Shown in pieces: positions 45,186 to 53,747 of a stretch of DNA of 62,336 nt (position 1 is its first letter; every line of letters begins with the position of its first letter). The notes under the pieces were generated by a model. That model had not been told where the DNA came from. It did not search any database and worked only from the letters and a program-made list of their open reading frames with translations. The position numbers and the translations under genes are program-made. Source of the DNA: a virus; IMG/VR virus record IMGVR_UViG_3300010334_002856, positions 1-62,336 of that record; one strand, given 5' to 3'.

Positions 45186-45362
45186 ATGAACACTTTTCAA
45201 ACATCTAGAGAAGAATATGTTGCAGTTTTAATGAATGAAATTGAAACTCTTCGACGGTATTACAAACCCTCTGAAGAAGGCACGGGACATTTTAATACTG
45301 CAATTAACGTATTGGAACAACGTATTAAAGAAATTACTACTGTCCCAGATGCAACAGTTTGA
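45186..45362 (+). CDS. Small conserved-looking protein between gp45 and gp44
   Basis: 58 residues from ATG 45186, 2 bases after the gp45 stop. Sequence begins MNTFQTSREEYVAVLMN and contains EIETLRRYY, SEEGTGHF and NVLEQRIKEI, a helical protein. Similar short proteins (with an EGTGHF-like motif) are found at this spot in other T4-like phages. It overlaps the next gene by 14 bases. Function unknown. Confidence 0.6.
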   Translation: MNTFQTSREEYVAVLMNEIETLRRYYKPSEEGTGHFNTAINVLEQRIKEITTVPDATV

Positions 45363-45648
45363 GATTGACTATTTCTATCCCCTAACGGAACAAATTTTGT
45401 TAGGGTTAGATTTTAAACCCTGTTTAGATTACGAAGAAAATAAGAGAAAAGAATCACTTTACGTAGGTAATCGAATTGATTGTTGGGCTAATGGTACGAA
45501 TGCATTTTATACTATTGGTAGTGCTGCTACTTCATCTTTTATTATTGATCTAGATCAAGCTCCAATAACTATTCGATCTAAGAACAGACCAAATATTATT
45601 AAAAGATTAATTTATTGGTCTTTGGGTATGAAGTGGAAAAAAAATTAA
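45349..45648 (+). CDS. Hypothetical protein
   Basis: 99 residues from ATG 45349 (MQQFEIDYFYPL), inside the end of the previous small gene. Contains DYEENKRKESL, GNRIDCWANGTNAFYT and a basic C-terminus (SLGMKWKKN). No known family recognised. No membrane segment. Upstream in-frame start at 45235 is unlikely because it would overlap the small gene entirely. Confidence 0.6.
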   Translation: MQQFEIDYFYPLTEQILLGLDFKPCLDYEENKRKESLYVGNRIDCWANGTNAFYTIGSAATSSFIIDLDQAPITIRSKNRPNIIKRLIYWSLGMKWKKN

Positions 45649-45663
45649 TATTATGAGGTTATT

Positions 45664-46605
45664 ATGGAATATCGTGAAAATGAATTTTTATGGGTTGAGA
45701 AATATCGCCCTCGCAAACTAGATGACTGCATCTTACCCGCAGATCAAAAGAACATCTTTCAAGAGATGTTGTCTAAGGGTGAGATTCAGAACATGCTATT
45801 ATGTGGTGGTGCGGGCATGGGCAAGACCACAGTTGCTCGAGCATTATGCGAAGAATTAGAAACAGATTATCTTATTATTAACGGATCGGAAGAATCTGGT
45901 ATTGATGTTCTTCGTACAAAGATTAAACAGTTTGCATCTACCGTATCATTCAGCGGTAAGCCAAAGGTTGTAATTTTAGATGAGGCGGACTATCTTAATC
46001 CTAACTCCACACAACCTGCATTAAGAGCATTTATAGAAGAGTTCTCATCTAATTGTAGATTTATTCTTACTTGTAACTTTAAGAATAGAATAATTCCTCC
46101 GCTTCATTCTCGTACTGCGGTTATTGAATTTAAATTACCTAAAGCAGATAAGCCTAAGATTGCGGCAGCATTCTTTAAGCGTGTTACTGAGATTATGTCT
46201 ATCGAAAAAATTGAGGCAGATGGTAAAGTAATCGCAAAGGTAATTGAAAAGCATTTCCCTGATTACAGACGTGTCTTAAATGAATTGCAGAGATACTCAG
46301 CCTCGGGTAAAATTGACGAAGGTATCTTTGTTAATTTAGGCGAATCCAATATGCAGGAACTTGTCTCTTCTTTAAAAGATGGAGATTGGAAAAAGATGCG
46401 TACATGGGTTGTTAATAATATTGACAATGATTCTGGAACTATCTTTAGAAAGTTGTACGACACATTGACGGATCAAGTTAAACAAGTTCCACAGTTAATC
46501 TTATTACTTGCAGATTATCAGTATAAGGCAGCATTTTGTGCAGATCAAGAAATTAATCTTGTAGCATGTCTAACTGAGATTATGGCAGCGGTGGAATTTA
46601 AATGA
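45664..46605 (+). CDS. 44: Clamp loader large subunit gp44
   Basis: 313-residue AAA+ ATPase that opens gp45. WVEKYRPRKLDDCIL opens it, Walker A is CGGAGMGKTTVA (about 50), Walker B ILDEADYL (about 106), and the C-terminal SRT...EF region follows. As in T4, it is followed by gp62, with a membrane-protein gene inserted between. ATGA overlap with the next gene. Confidence 0.95.
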   Translation: MEYRENEFLWVEKYRPRKLDDCILPADQKNIFQEMLSKGEIQNMLLCGGAGMGKTTVARALCEELETDYLIINGSEESGIDVLRTKIKQFASTVSFSGKPKVVILDEADYLNPNSTQPALRAFIEEFSSNCRFILTCNFKNRIIPPLHSRTAVIEFKLPKADKPKIAAAFFKRVTEIMSIEKIEADGKVIAKVIEKHFPDYRRVLNELQRYSASGKIDEGIFVNLGESNMQELVSSLKDGDWKKMRTWVVNNIDNDSGTIFRKLYDTLTDQVKQVPQLILLLADYQYKAAFCADQEINLVACLTEIMAAVEFK

Positions 46606-46889
46606 TTGAACTATTTAGACCAACTTTAGAATGGATAAGAGATGACTGGCGGACTAATTCTAATAGGTTTATGCTGGAGTGTCTTGCTTGGGGTATATCT
46701 ATTGGGTGCTCTATCACAATGGCATTCACGGTTCCCAATCCTCCTTTGCTTATATTATATCCTATATGGATTTGTGGTTGTGCTATCTATTCTTGGGCTG
46801 CTTATACTAGGAAATCATTTGGAATGTTGGCTAACTACTTATTGTTAGTTGCAATAGATACCATAGGCTTATTAAGGATGGTACTATGA
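46602..46889 (+). CDS. Small membrane protein between gp44 and gp62
   Basis: 95 residues with three likely transmembrane segments: about 27-45 (CLAWGISIGCSITMAFTV), 50-68 (LLILYPIWICGCAIYSWAA) and 75-93. N-terminus is charged and likely cytoplasmic. It overlaps both gp44 and gp62 by ATGA. Similar small membrane proteins are known at this place in aquatic T4-like phages. Function unknown. Confidence 0.75.
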   Translation: MIELFRPTLEWIRDDWRTNSNRFMLECLAWGISIGCSITMAFTVPNPPLLILYPIWICGCAIYSWAAYTRKSFGMLANYLLLVAIDTIGLLRMVL

Positions 46890-47329
46890 ATTTGTTTGGA
46901 ACACCTGTAGAAAAAATAGAGGAAGTTCCTTATAAGGCTCCTGCGATTTCGCCCTTTGATTTTATTAATGCAATCCATCACAGTAAGGAAAATTTAATAG
47001 TAGATGATTGGTCTGAGAAACAATATAACCCCTATATTATTAATAAGGGTTTATCCTATGGGCCAGATACAATAATCCCCGCCAATGAAATGAACTCTCG
47101 TCCCCATTTGGATAAGATCCTTCAATTTCACTTTCTTATAAATATTATTAGGCCTAAGAAGAGATTCAATAAATGGATCAAGGCTGAGAAAATCAATGAT
47201 TTGGAAGTTATAAAAGAATACTATGGCTACAGCACAGAAAAAGCTAAGCAAGTACTCCCACTTCTAGATGATAAGATTATTGACGATATGAAAAGAAAAA
47301 TAACAAAAGGTGGCAGGAATGAGTACTGA
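46886..47329 (+). CDS. 62: Clamp loader small subunit gp62
   Basis: 147-residue partner of gp44. SPFDFINAIHHSKENLI, EKQYNPYIINKGLSYGPDTI and ANEMNSRPHLD then IIRPKKRFNKWIK match the gp62 family, which is poorly conserved outside this region. Overlaps the membrane protein upstream and regA downstream. Confidence 0.9.
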   Translation: MNLFGTPVEKIEEVPYKAPAISPFDFINAIHHSKENLIVDDWSEKQYNPYIINKGLSYGPDTIIPANEMNSRPHLDKILQFHFLINIIRPKKRFNKWIKAEKINDLEVIKEYYGYSTEKAKQVLPLLDDKIIDDMKRKITKGGRNEY

Positions 47330-47753
47330 AATGATAAGTATAAACTATCCGGGGTATAAACCCTTGGAAGTAATACTAACAGAACCCGACGATTTTTTAA
47401 AGGTAAGAGAAACTCTAACACGAATCGGTGTGGCATCCAGAAAAGATAAAACACTATTTCAATCTTGCCATATACTACACAAACAAGGACATTATTTTAT
47501 AGTTCATTTCAAAGAGCTCTTTGCCTTAGATGGGAAGACCGCTGATCTATCAGATAATGACTTACAGAGAAGAAACACGATTGCTAAGTTGCTAGTGGAT
47601 TGGGGATTAATTAAAATTAACGACCCAGATTATTTTACTGATTATGCACCACTTTCACAAATCAAAGTGATTTCTCACAAAGAGAAAAATGAGTGGATGC
47701 TTGAAACAAAGTATAACATTGGTAAGAAAAAGTTATCATCTGGCAATAAATAA
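47319..47753 (+). CDS. regA: Translational repressor RegA
   Basis: 144 residues. VILTEPDDFLKVRETLTRIGVAS, then KTLFQSCHILHKQGHYFIVHFKE and a C-terminal VISHKEKNEWMLETKYNIG agree closely with T4 RegA (122 residues); the extra length is at both termini. RegA binds early mRNAs near their starts and represses gp45, gp44 and others. ATG 47319 is the best start; GTG 47310 and ATG 47331 are alternatives. Confidence 0.92.
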   Translation: MSTEMISINYPGYKPLEVILTEPDDFLKVRETLTRIGVASRKDKTLFQSCHILHKQGHYFIVHFKELFALDGKTADLSDNDLQRRNTIAKLLVDWGLIKINDPDYFTDYAPLSQIKVISHKEKNEWMLETKYNIGKKKLSSGNK

Positions 47754-47778
47754 TTATATCTCAGGGATGGGATAGGGT

Positions 47779-47827
47779 TGACGGATCCCAATAAAACCGT
47801 CACTAAACGCTACGCCTTCGGGGTAGC
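47779..47827 (+). promoter_or_regulatory. Structured 5' leader of the hsp20 gene
   Basis: Two hairpins in the 105-base gap: TGACGG/CCGTCA (47779-47784 with 47797-47802) and GCTACGCC/GGGTAGC around loop TTCG (47809-47827). Both are upstream of the AAGGAG Shine-Dalgarno. It may be an mRNA stability or temperature-sensing element, as for small heat shock genes. Confidence 0.5.
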
Positions 47828-47858
47828 ATTATTAACTCGCTTAATTAAGGAGCACACA

Positions 47859-48362
47859 ATGACATATTTTTTAAATAACCTGCCTAAAGATTTTGATAGA
47901 TTTTTTGTAGGGTTTGATGATCAATTCAATCGCCTATCAAAGATCCATGATGATCTAACAAAGGCAATCCCAAACTATCCTCCATACAATATCAAGAAAA
48001 CAGGCGATAACACTTACGTTATCGAATTGGCTGTTGCTGGTTTTGCTAAACAGGATATTGAAATTGAATTAGCTGATGGCAAGATGATTGTCAAAGGTAA
48101 TGTACATAATGAAGACGCTGATGACTCATTCTTATTTAAAGGAATTGCTAATCGCGCATTCACAAGAACTTTTGCTTTAGAAGACACCGTTGAAGTAAAA
48201 GATGCAGCTATAATGAATGGCATGCTAAAAGTTTTCTTGGAGCGTATTATTCCTGAACATAAGAAGCCAAAAAAAATTGAAGTAAAAGATTCTGAAGCTG
48301 AAGTAAAAACTAAGGCTAAAAGACAATTACTTTCAGAAGATCCTGAATCTAGGGTACTATAA
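47859..48362 (+). CDS. hsp20: Small heat shock protein Hsp20/IbpA-like
   Basis: 167 residues, alpha-crystallin-type chaperone. PYNIKKTGDNTYVIELAVAGFAKQDIEIEL begins the core domain, and IANRAFTRTFALEDTVEVKDAAIMNGMLKVFL is the conserved end; the IPEHKKPKKIEV tail holds the I-x-I-like end. ATG 47859 with AAGGAGCACACA is preferred over an upstream in-frame start. Hsp20 is frequent in aquatic T4-like phages; a GroES-like gene is at 61603. Confidence 0.92.
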   Translation: MTYFLNNLPKDFDRFFVGFDDQFNRLSKIHDDLTKAIPNYPPYNIKKTGDNTYVIELAVAGFAKQDIEIELADGKMIVKGNVHNEDADDSFLFKGIANRAFTRTFALEDTVEVKDAAIMNGMLKVFLERIIPEHKKPKKIEVKDSEAEVKTKAKRQLLSEDPESRVL

Positions 48363-48365
48363 TCC

Positions 48366-48385
48366 ATGGGGCTTCGGCCCCATTT
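48366..48385 (+). terminator. UUCG hairpin after hsp20
   Basis: ATGGGGC, TTCG tetraloop, GCCCCAT, then only three T residues. A very stable stem with a short T run: a weak terminator or a 3' end stabiliser. It lies between hsp20 and the next gene. Confidence 0.65.
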
Positions 48386-48402
48386 AAAATAAAGGAAATA
48401 AA

Positions 48403-48681
48403 ATGCTAGATCCAGTAAATCTAACTATAGACTCAATACAAAATGGCAAGAAACAGTTTATTGAAAAATACATAAAGAATCCAAATCTTAAAAAGTCTTG
48501 GACAAAATATGTAGATACACAAGGTGCATTTTTACATAGTGCACTAGAAACGCAATTAGAAGTGACGTCCGAATTGACTAAAACATTTATGGATACCAAA
48601 TTAGAAAAGTTATATAATCCTTTTGGTATAGATTGGTTTCAGGCTGGTTGGGATGCCTACCAACAAAATAATAGGAAATAA
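48403..48681 (+). CDS. Hypothetical protein
   Basis: 92 residues. LDPVNLTIDSIQNGKKQFIEKYIKN, then helical FLHSALETQLEVTSELTKTF and a C-terminal NPFGIDWFQAGWDAY. Weak resemblance to phasin-like helices but not convincing. AAAGGAAATAAA precedes ATG 48403. Confidence 0.65.
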   Translation: MLDPVNLTIDSIQNGKKQFIEKYIKNPNLKKSWTKYVDTQGAFLHSALETQLEVTSELTKTFMDTKLEKLYNPFGIDWFQAGWDAYQQNNRK

Positions 48682-48682
48682 A

Positions 48683-49015
48683 ATGATTAAAATACTCAAA
48701 CTTGTTACTGGTGAAGAAATCATCGGACAATTAAAATACTCAGAAACAAAGATTGAAGTAACACGCCCGTGTGCTGTTATGTTAATTTCATCTAAGTCTA
48801 CGCCTGATCAACATTCCATGGCATTGATCCCATACGCAGGTTACGCTAAAGATCATACTATTACAATAGATGAAAGAGCAGTTATTTGGGAAGCGGAATT
48901 AGAAGATTCTGTTTACAATCAATACCAATCTATTTTCGGATCAGGTATTCAAATAGTTTCGGAGCAATCTGCAATGTCTCCGAATCATGCATCACTAAAT
49001 ATTGTACAGAATTAA
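48683..49015 (+). CDS. Sm-like conserved phage protein
   Basis: 110 residues: MIKILKLVTGEEIIGQLK, then EVTRPCAVMLI and SMALIPYAGYAKDHTITIDERAVIW. Pattern and length match the N-terminal domain of the 6438 gene, so the two look like paralogues with a small beta-barrel fold. ATG 48683 follows the previous stop by 1 base with TAGGAAATAAA. Its stop overlaps the convergent minus-strand gene. Confidence 0.68.
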   Translation: MIKILKLVTGEEIIGQLKYSETKIEVTRPCAVMLISSKSTPDQHSMALIPYAGYAKDHTITIDERAVIWEAELEDSVYNQYQSIFGSGIQIVSEQSAMSPNHASLNIVQN

Positions 49016-49305
49016 TTTCTTTTAGTTAATTTTATTCGTTCAGTTATAGTTGCAGGGCAAAAACTAGAATTATTATAGTAAGTTCTATTTACATGACTTT
49101 TATCCCCATCCCTGCATTTATAATCGCATACTAAAAGACCGCCTGAGGATTTTTTACTTGTAAGATCGCATGCAGTTTCCACAACTACATACGATCTTTC
49201 TTTAGATGTTACTGCCATTCTAAGATCAAAATCAAAATTTGAAACCAAAGGAGCAACTGCCGTAGAAACTGCAGCAATGCCCATAAGTGTTTTTTTACTA
49301 ATCAT
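49012..49305 (-). CDS. Small exported or membrane-anchored Cys-containing protein
   Basis: 97 residues. N-terminus MISKKTLMGIAAVSTAVAPL looks like a signal peptide or single anchor. The rest has Cys residues (CDLTS, CDYKCRDGD, FCPATI), suggesting disulphides in the periplasm. Start lies 3 bases after the stop of the upstream 49-residue gene. Its end overlaps the end of the + strand Sm-like gene. No family recognised. Confidence 0.62.
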   Translation of the reverse strand: MISKKTLMGIAAVSTAVAPLVSNFDFDLRMAVTSKERSYVVVETACDLTSKKSSGGLLVCDYKCRDGDKSHVNRTYYNNSSFCPATITERIKLTKRN

Positions 49306-49308
49306 AAT

Positions 49309-49458
49309 TTAGTAACGAGTTGGATCAGTTACAAACCAAACTATTGTCAATGCTATTACTGCTGCCATTGTAGCAATAAGTACAGATCCGATCATAAATT
49401 TTACTGTATTTACTTTTTCAAGCCACACCCATAATTTTGATGCGCTTTTTATTGGCAT
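49309..49458 (-). CDS. 49-residue single-pass membrane protein
   Basis: Start is at 49458 (MPIKSASKLWVWLEK) and stop at 49309. One clear transmembrane segment from about residue 21 to 42 (FMIGSVLIATMAAVIALTIV). GAAGGGCATC precedes the ATG. It sits between two other minus-strand membrane genes. A holin- or spanin-like role is possible but unsupported. Confidence 0.62.
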   Translation of the reverse strand: MPIKSASKLWVWLEKVNTVKFMIGSVLIATMAAVIALTIVWFVTDPTRY

Positions 49459-49475
49459 GATGCCCTTCTTTAAAA

Positions 49476-49820
49476 TTAATTTTTACTGTTGAATATACTA
49501 TGTTTTTCAATCGAGTTTTCTAATTCTTTTAAATTAATGTCGCCGTCAAAATACCTTCTAAATGCTTTGTACCTTGCAAGTATTTGTTTGTTACTATGAA
49601 ATCTATGTAGCATTTGTTCTTCTTCTATTTCATGTTGTCTAATTACTGGTAATAAATCGTGATATGCATAATAACCAACCAAAGCAAAGCATGCAATAGT
49701 TGCAGATGCAAAAATTATTGCACTTATATAATTATGTAATAATACTAAAATTCCTGGGACTATGAATATTCCTGCAAAACAACTCACAACTATTAAAAAG
49801 GTTTTAGTTGTTGGTTTCAT
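49476..49820 (-). CDS. Membrane protein with two transmembrane segments
   Basis: 114 residues. Two hydrophobic segments: about 7-28 (TFLIVVSCFAGIFIVPGILV) and 32-50 (ISAIIFASATIACFALVGYY), followed by a charged cytoplasmic tail. AAAAGGAAA precedes ATG. Overlaps the upstream gene by 17 bases. Unknown function. Confidence 0.68.
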   Translation of the reverse strand: MKPTTKTFLIVVSCFAGIFIVPGILVLLHNYISAIIFASATIACFALVGYYAYHDLLPVIRQHEIEEEQMLHRFHSNKQILARYKAFRRYFDGDINLKELENSIEKHSIFNSKN

Positions 49821-50625
49821 TTTCCTTTTGAGAATTTTTTAAATATAGGTAATCCTCATATTCTTGTAATTTGCGCTTATGGTCGTACCATTCTTGTCGT
49901 CTAACTGCTTCTAATCTTTTTTGATAGGGTTTATCATCTAGATTGTCCCATCTCCGTTTTGCATCATGGGCAATATACATAAACATCATCATCGTAAAAA
50001 ATACAAATATTATACTAAAAACACCAATTGCTATTTCAAACTGATATATTGTCATTCTTTGTTTACGAAGTCTAGATTTTTCTATTTCTTTTGTTACTAG
50101 AATTTTTTGTTGTGCGCCTAATTTTCTAGTCATACCCTCTACTTCAGTAAAGAGAGCGCCTAGTTCTGGAGGACTTTGGTATATCATTAGCTCGCGCAAT
50201 TCTTTACCCATTTGTTCTAATTGTTTTTGCATTAGAACTCTTTTTAATGCGCGCTTTGCTAAACTATCTCCGCCAGTATAAACTTCAGTTGCACTGCGTG
50301 TTTCCTCGTCTTCCAGTACTGCTAGACATTTAAAATAGTTGTCATAGTATTGTCCAAGATAGTCGCCGATTTCTGCATAAAGATTTGATGTTTCTTCGCT
50401 GCGTTTATTTAGTTCAGTAACACGAGCTTTTTCTTCTGCCAATTGTTTTTTAGCTTCAGGGGGCGCGGCTTTCCCCTCATACTTTTTATGGAACTGATCA
50501 TCAAGATCTTTAAGTACGCCTTTCACATCACCAGCAGCACTTTTGATGTCTTTATATAATTGACATCCTTTTTTTACCGCTGCTACCGCACCATTGCAAA
50601 GAGCAAATAGTGTTAATGGATCCAT
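49804..50625 (-). CDS. Coiled-coil protein with C-terminal membrane anchor
   Basis: 273 residues. N-terminal MDPLTLFALCNGAVAAVKKG, then a long charged helical region (EEKARVTELNKRSEETSNLY) and one transmembrane segment about 203-225 (EIAIGVFSIIFVFFTMMMFM), ending in a basic/acidic tail. Similar proteins occur in other aquatic T4-like phages. The start ATG is immediately after the previous stop (TAAATG). Role unknown. Confidence 0.7.
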   Translation of the reverse strand: MDPLTLFALCNGAVAAVKKGCQLYKDIKSAAGDVKGVLKDLDDQFHKKYEGKAAPPEAKKQLAEEKARVTELNKRSEETSNLYAEIGDYLGQYYDNYFKCLAVLEDEETRSATEVYTGGDSLAKRALKRVLMQKQLEQMGKELRELMIYQSPPELGALFTEVEGMTRKLGAQQKILVTKEIEKSRLRKQRMTIYQFEIAIGVFSIIFVFFTMMMFMYIAHDAKRRWDNLDDKPYQKRLEAVRRQEWYDHKRKLQEYEDYLYLKNSQKENETNN

Positions 50626-51174
50626 TTATAGCATTAAAGGAATCCATAACCATACAGCTTGGCTCATCAATAACATAGCAAAAGCGCCTACTCCTAGGCT
50701 TGCCCAGTATAATCTATTATTAACAGCTAATATACTTGCTGTTAATAGAACAATCGCAATTTGTAACAATGACCCTGCATAAGTATACCATGGACTACGA
50801 CTTTTTGCTACAGCACGATCTGCTTCCAGCTTACGTGCTTTGGCCATTAATTCTTTTTTACCTTCTCCTGTTACGGGATCGGATTCATATCTTTGTATTT
50901 TTGATTTTAAAGCTTCGGTTTTCTTTTTATCGTGTATTCTTTCAGCATCTTCATATGCCATTTCGGCTAATGTACCTTTAATACTTTTTGCTTGATAAAA
51001 TGCCCATGTATTATTCGCATCTATCGTATTATTCAAAACTTTACTTGAATTACTTCCGCCCATTAAAGTATTGATTGCCAGTAATGCTGCAAGTACAGTA
51101 ATTACCCACCCTGCTTTATCCTTTATTAGAGCTTCTTTTTCGCTTCTGGATAACGGTTTGATTGTCTCGGCCAT
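50626..51174 (-). CDS. DUF4337-like membrane protein
   Basis: 182 residues from ATG 51174 (MAETIKPLSRSE). First transmembrane segment about 22-40 (WVITVLAALLAINTLMG), then NTWAFYQAKSIKGTLAEMA as in DUF4337, a charged helix and two C-terminal hydrophobic segments (LLQIAIVLLTASILAV and LGVGAFAMLLMSQAVW). TAAGGAGAATAAA precedes ATG; an in-frame TTG at 51201 is less likely. First gene of the minus operon. Function of the family is unknown. Confidence 0.78.
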   Translation of the reverse strand: MAETIKPLSRSEKEALIKDKAGWVITVLAALLAINTLMGGSNSSKVLNNTIDANNTWAFYQAKSIKGTLAEMAYEDAERIHDKKKTEALKSKIQRYESDPVTGEGKKELMAKARKLEADRAVAKSRSPWYTYAGSLLQIAIVLLTASILAVNNRLYWASLGVGAFAMLLMSQAVWLWIPLML

Positions 51175-51192
51175 TTTATTCTCCTTATTATA

Positions 51193-51221
51193 TTGACACA
51201 ACTTTGTTTTTATAATATAAT
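51193..51221 (+). promoter_or_regulatory. Sigma70-type promoter for gp43
   Basis: TTGACA, 17-base spacer, TATAAT, both perfect, ending 34 bases before the DNA polymerase start. It lacks the extended TG of the other family. It sits in the divergent gap beside the minus-strand island. Confidence 0.8.
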
Positions 51222-51230
51222 GTTACTTAA

Positions 51231-51238
51231 TATTTATG
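51231..51238 (-). promoter_or_regulatory. Possible late promoter variant (CATAAATA, minus strand)
   Basis: On the minus strand CATAAATA, one mismatch from TATAAATA, 57 bases before the DUF4337 start. The same gap also holds a + strand sigma70 promoter for gp43. Weak evidence. Confidence 0.35.
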
Positions 51239-51254
51239 ATCTAAGGGTTTTCTA

Positions 51255-53747
51255 ATGAAGTTTTATACTAGCGTAAATCAATATGGCAACAGTATCCTTG
51301 TTCGTGGGATAAATAACGGGCATAAAGTACAGGATAGGATTCCTTTCAAGCCCACTCTTTATGTCAATTCCCCAAAGGAGTCCAAATTTAAATCTGTTTA
51401 TGGGCAGGATCTTGCTCCTATAGAGTTTGGCAGTATAAATGAAGCCAAAGAATATGTCCAACAGTACAAAGAAGTTGAGAACTTTCCTGTATATGGAAAC
51501 ACAAACTATGGATATCAATACATATCATCTGCATTTAAAGATGATATAGAATTTGATATGTTTCAAATGAAGATATGGTCATTGGATATTGAGACAACTG
51601 CGGACTTAGGTTTTCCTGATGTTGCGAATCCTAATGAGAAAGTCTTATTAATTACGACACAAGATTATGTTACAAAGCAACTTGTAACATTTGGATTAAA
51701 TAAAGCAAATCCTGTAGCAGAAAATCATACTTATGTTTATTGCGAAGACGAAACGGATTTATTAAAAGAGTTTTTAGAATATATTTCAGAAGATCATCCT
51801 CACATCATTACAGGTTGGAATGTGGAGTTCTTCGATATTCCTTATCTGTGTAATCGTATTACTAAAATTTTAGGGGAAGATGCTTTAAAGAAATTATCAC
51901 CTTGGAAGGTTGTAAACGAAAAGCGTATTCTAAAATTAAAGAAAGAAAATATTTCTTTTGAAGTATTAGGTATTGCTATTCTAGACTATTTGGACTTGTA
52001 TAAAAAGTTTACTTATAATGCACAGGAATCTTATAAGTTAGATCATATTGCTAAAGTAGAATTAGGTAAAGAAAAATTATCCTATGAGGAATATGGTTCA
52101 TTTTCAGATTTCTATAAAAAGGATTGGCAGAAGTTCGTCGAGTATAATATTCGAGACGTAGAACTTGTTGACCAACTTGAAGATAAGATGAAGTTAATTG
52201 AACTTATCTTAACAATGGCATATGATGCGAAATGTAACTATATTGATATTTTCTCTGCAGTAAGAACCTGGGATTGTATTCTATATAATCAACTACTAAA
52301 GAAAAATATCATTGTACATCAGCGTGAGGATAAACCTGGTAGACAAATCGCAGGTGCGTATGTGCAGGAACCTATTCCTGGAAAGTATAATTGGGTAGTG
52401 TCATTTGATGCAACAAGTCTGTATCCAAGTATTATTATGCAATATAATATGTCTCCAGAAACACTTGTCAATAATCCGAAACACTTTGATATACAAATTA
52501 AAGATCTTCTTAAAGGTGAAGATGATTTATCTGATTTACAAGAAGCGGATTATTGTATGGCATCAAACGGTAGATGTTTCACAAGAGATAAACAAGGCAT
52601 CTTCCCCGAGATTGTTCAAAAGTTATTTGACGATAGAAAACAATATAAGAAGCTGATGCTTGATGCACAAGCCGAATATGAGAAAACTAAAAATCCTATT
52701 TGGCAAAAAGAGATATCGAAGTATAACAATTTTCAGATGGCTCGAAAGATTCAGATGAATTCGTTATTCGGAGCTTGGGCAAATGAGTATTTTAGATTTT
52801 ATGATTCGAACATTGCCGAAGGCATCACACTAACAGGTCAGTATATTATTCAGAAAGTAGGCAGGGATCTTGACGCATATCTAAATAAGATTTGCGGAAC
52901 AAAGGATCACAGCTATTCATTCTATTCTGATACTGATTCTTGTTATGTTACCTTCGCTCCTCTTGTAGAAAAATTCTATAAAGATAAAGATCCAGAAAAG
53001 ATTGTAGATATTCTTGATGAAATATGCGAGGGTAAGATTCAGGAGATTCTAAATAAGAGTTGTAATCAAATTGCAGATTATACTAATGCTTTTGATAAAA
53101 AGATTTATTTTAAAAGAGAAGCAATCGCAGAAACAGGTGTATGGGTAGCTAAGAAAAGATATGCTTTAAATGTCTATAATAACGAAGGGGTTAAATATTC
53201 AGAACCTAAGTTAAAGGTTATGGGATTAGAAATTGTTAGATCTTCTACACCCGAACCAATTAGAGATGGATTGCGTAAAGCAGTTAAACTTGCACTAACA
53301 TCTGATGAGCAAACACTACAAGATTATATACGAGTATTTGAATCAGAATATAGAAAAATGAAACCTGAATTAATTTCCTTTCCTCGAGGAGTTAATGGAA
53401 TAGGTAAATATACAGATAGAGCAGCCATATATAAACAGGCTACACCAATGCATGTCAGAGGTGCACTATTATATAATTTTTACTTGGACAAATATGATCT
53501 TGGTAAAAAATATGAAAAGATTAAAGAAGGCGATAAGATTAAGTTCATATATCTTAAGGAACCTAATACTATCGGTGAAAATTGTATAGCTTTCAATACT
53601 ATTATACCGCCTGAATTTGATCTGCTAAAATTCGCAGATTATGATATTATGTTCGAGAAGTCATTCTTAGAACCTATGAATACAATATTAAACGGAATAG
53701 GATGGTCGGCTAAACCTCAAGCAACCCTAGAAGGATTATTCGGATGA
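51255..53747 (+). CDS. 43: Family B DNA polymerase gp43
   Basis: 830-residue replicative polymerase with 3'-5' exonuclease. Exo I is SLDIETT (about 110); GWNVEFFDIPY is Exo II; motif A is FDATSLYPSI (about 384) and motif C YSDTDSCY (about 557). Motif B is around QMNSLFGAW (about 499). The C-terminus ATLEGLFG is the likely gp45-binding tail, and close versions occur on two DNA-modification enzymes. Its stop overlaps the nuclease start (ATGA). Confidence 0.97.
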   Translation: MKFYTSVNQYGNSILVRGINNGHKVQDRIPFKPTLYVNSPKESKFKSVYGQDLAPIEFGSINEAKEYVQQYKEVENFPVYGNTNYGYQYISSAFKDDIEFDMFQMKIWSLDIETTADLGFPDVANPNEKVLLITTQDYVTKQLVTFGLNKANPVAENHTYVYCEDETDLLKEFLEYISEDHPHIITGWNVEFFDIPYLCNRITKILGEDALKKLSPWKVVNEKRILKLKKENISFEVLGIAILDYLDLYKKFTYNAQESYKLDHIAKVELGKEKLSYEEYGSFSDFYKKDWQKFVEYNIRDVELVDQLEDKMKLIELILTMAYDAKCNYIDIFSAVRTWDCILYNQLLKKNIIVHQREDKPGRQIAGAYVQEPIPGKYNWVVSFDATSLYPSIIMQYNMSPETLVNNPKHFDIQIKDLLKGEDDLSDLQEADYCMASNGRCFTRDKQGIFPEIVQKLFDDRKQYKKLMLDAQAEYEKTKNPIWQKEISKYNNFQMARKIQMNSLFGAWANEYFRFYDSNIAEGITLTGQYIIQKVGRDLDAYLNKICGTKDHSYSFYSDTDSCYVTFAPLVEKFYKDKDPEKIVDILDEICEGKIQEILNKSCNQIADYTNAFDKKIYFKREAIAETGVWVAKKRYALNVYNNEGVKYSEPKLKVMGLEIVRSSTPEPIRDGLRKAVKLALTSDEQTLQDYIRVFESEYRKMKPELISFPRGVNGIGKYTDRAAIYKQATPMHVRGALLYNFYLDKYDLGKKYEKIKEGDKIKFIYLKEPNTIGENCIAFNTIIPPEFDLLKFADYDIMFEKSFLEPMNTILNGIGWSAKPQATLEGLFG

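Noticed and set aside
47778-47858. Upstream extension of Hsp20
   Set aside because: The extension crosses two hairpins and lacks a ribosome binding site, while ATG 47859 has a strong AAGGAG.
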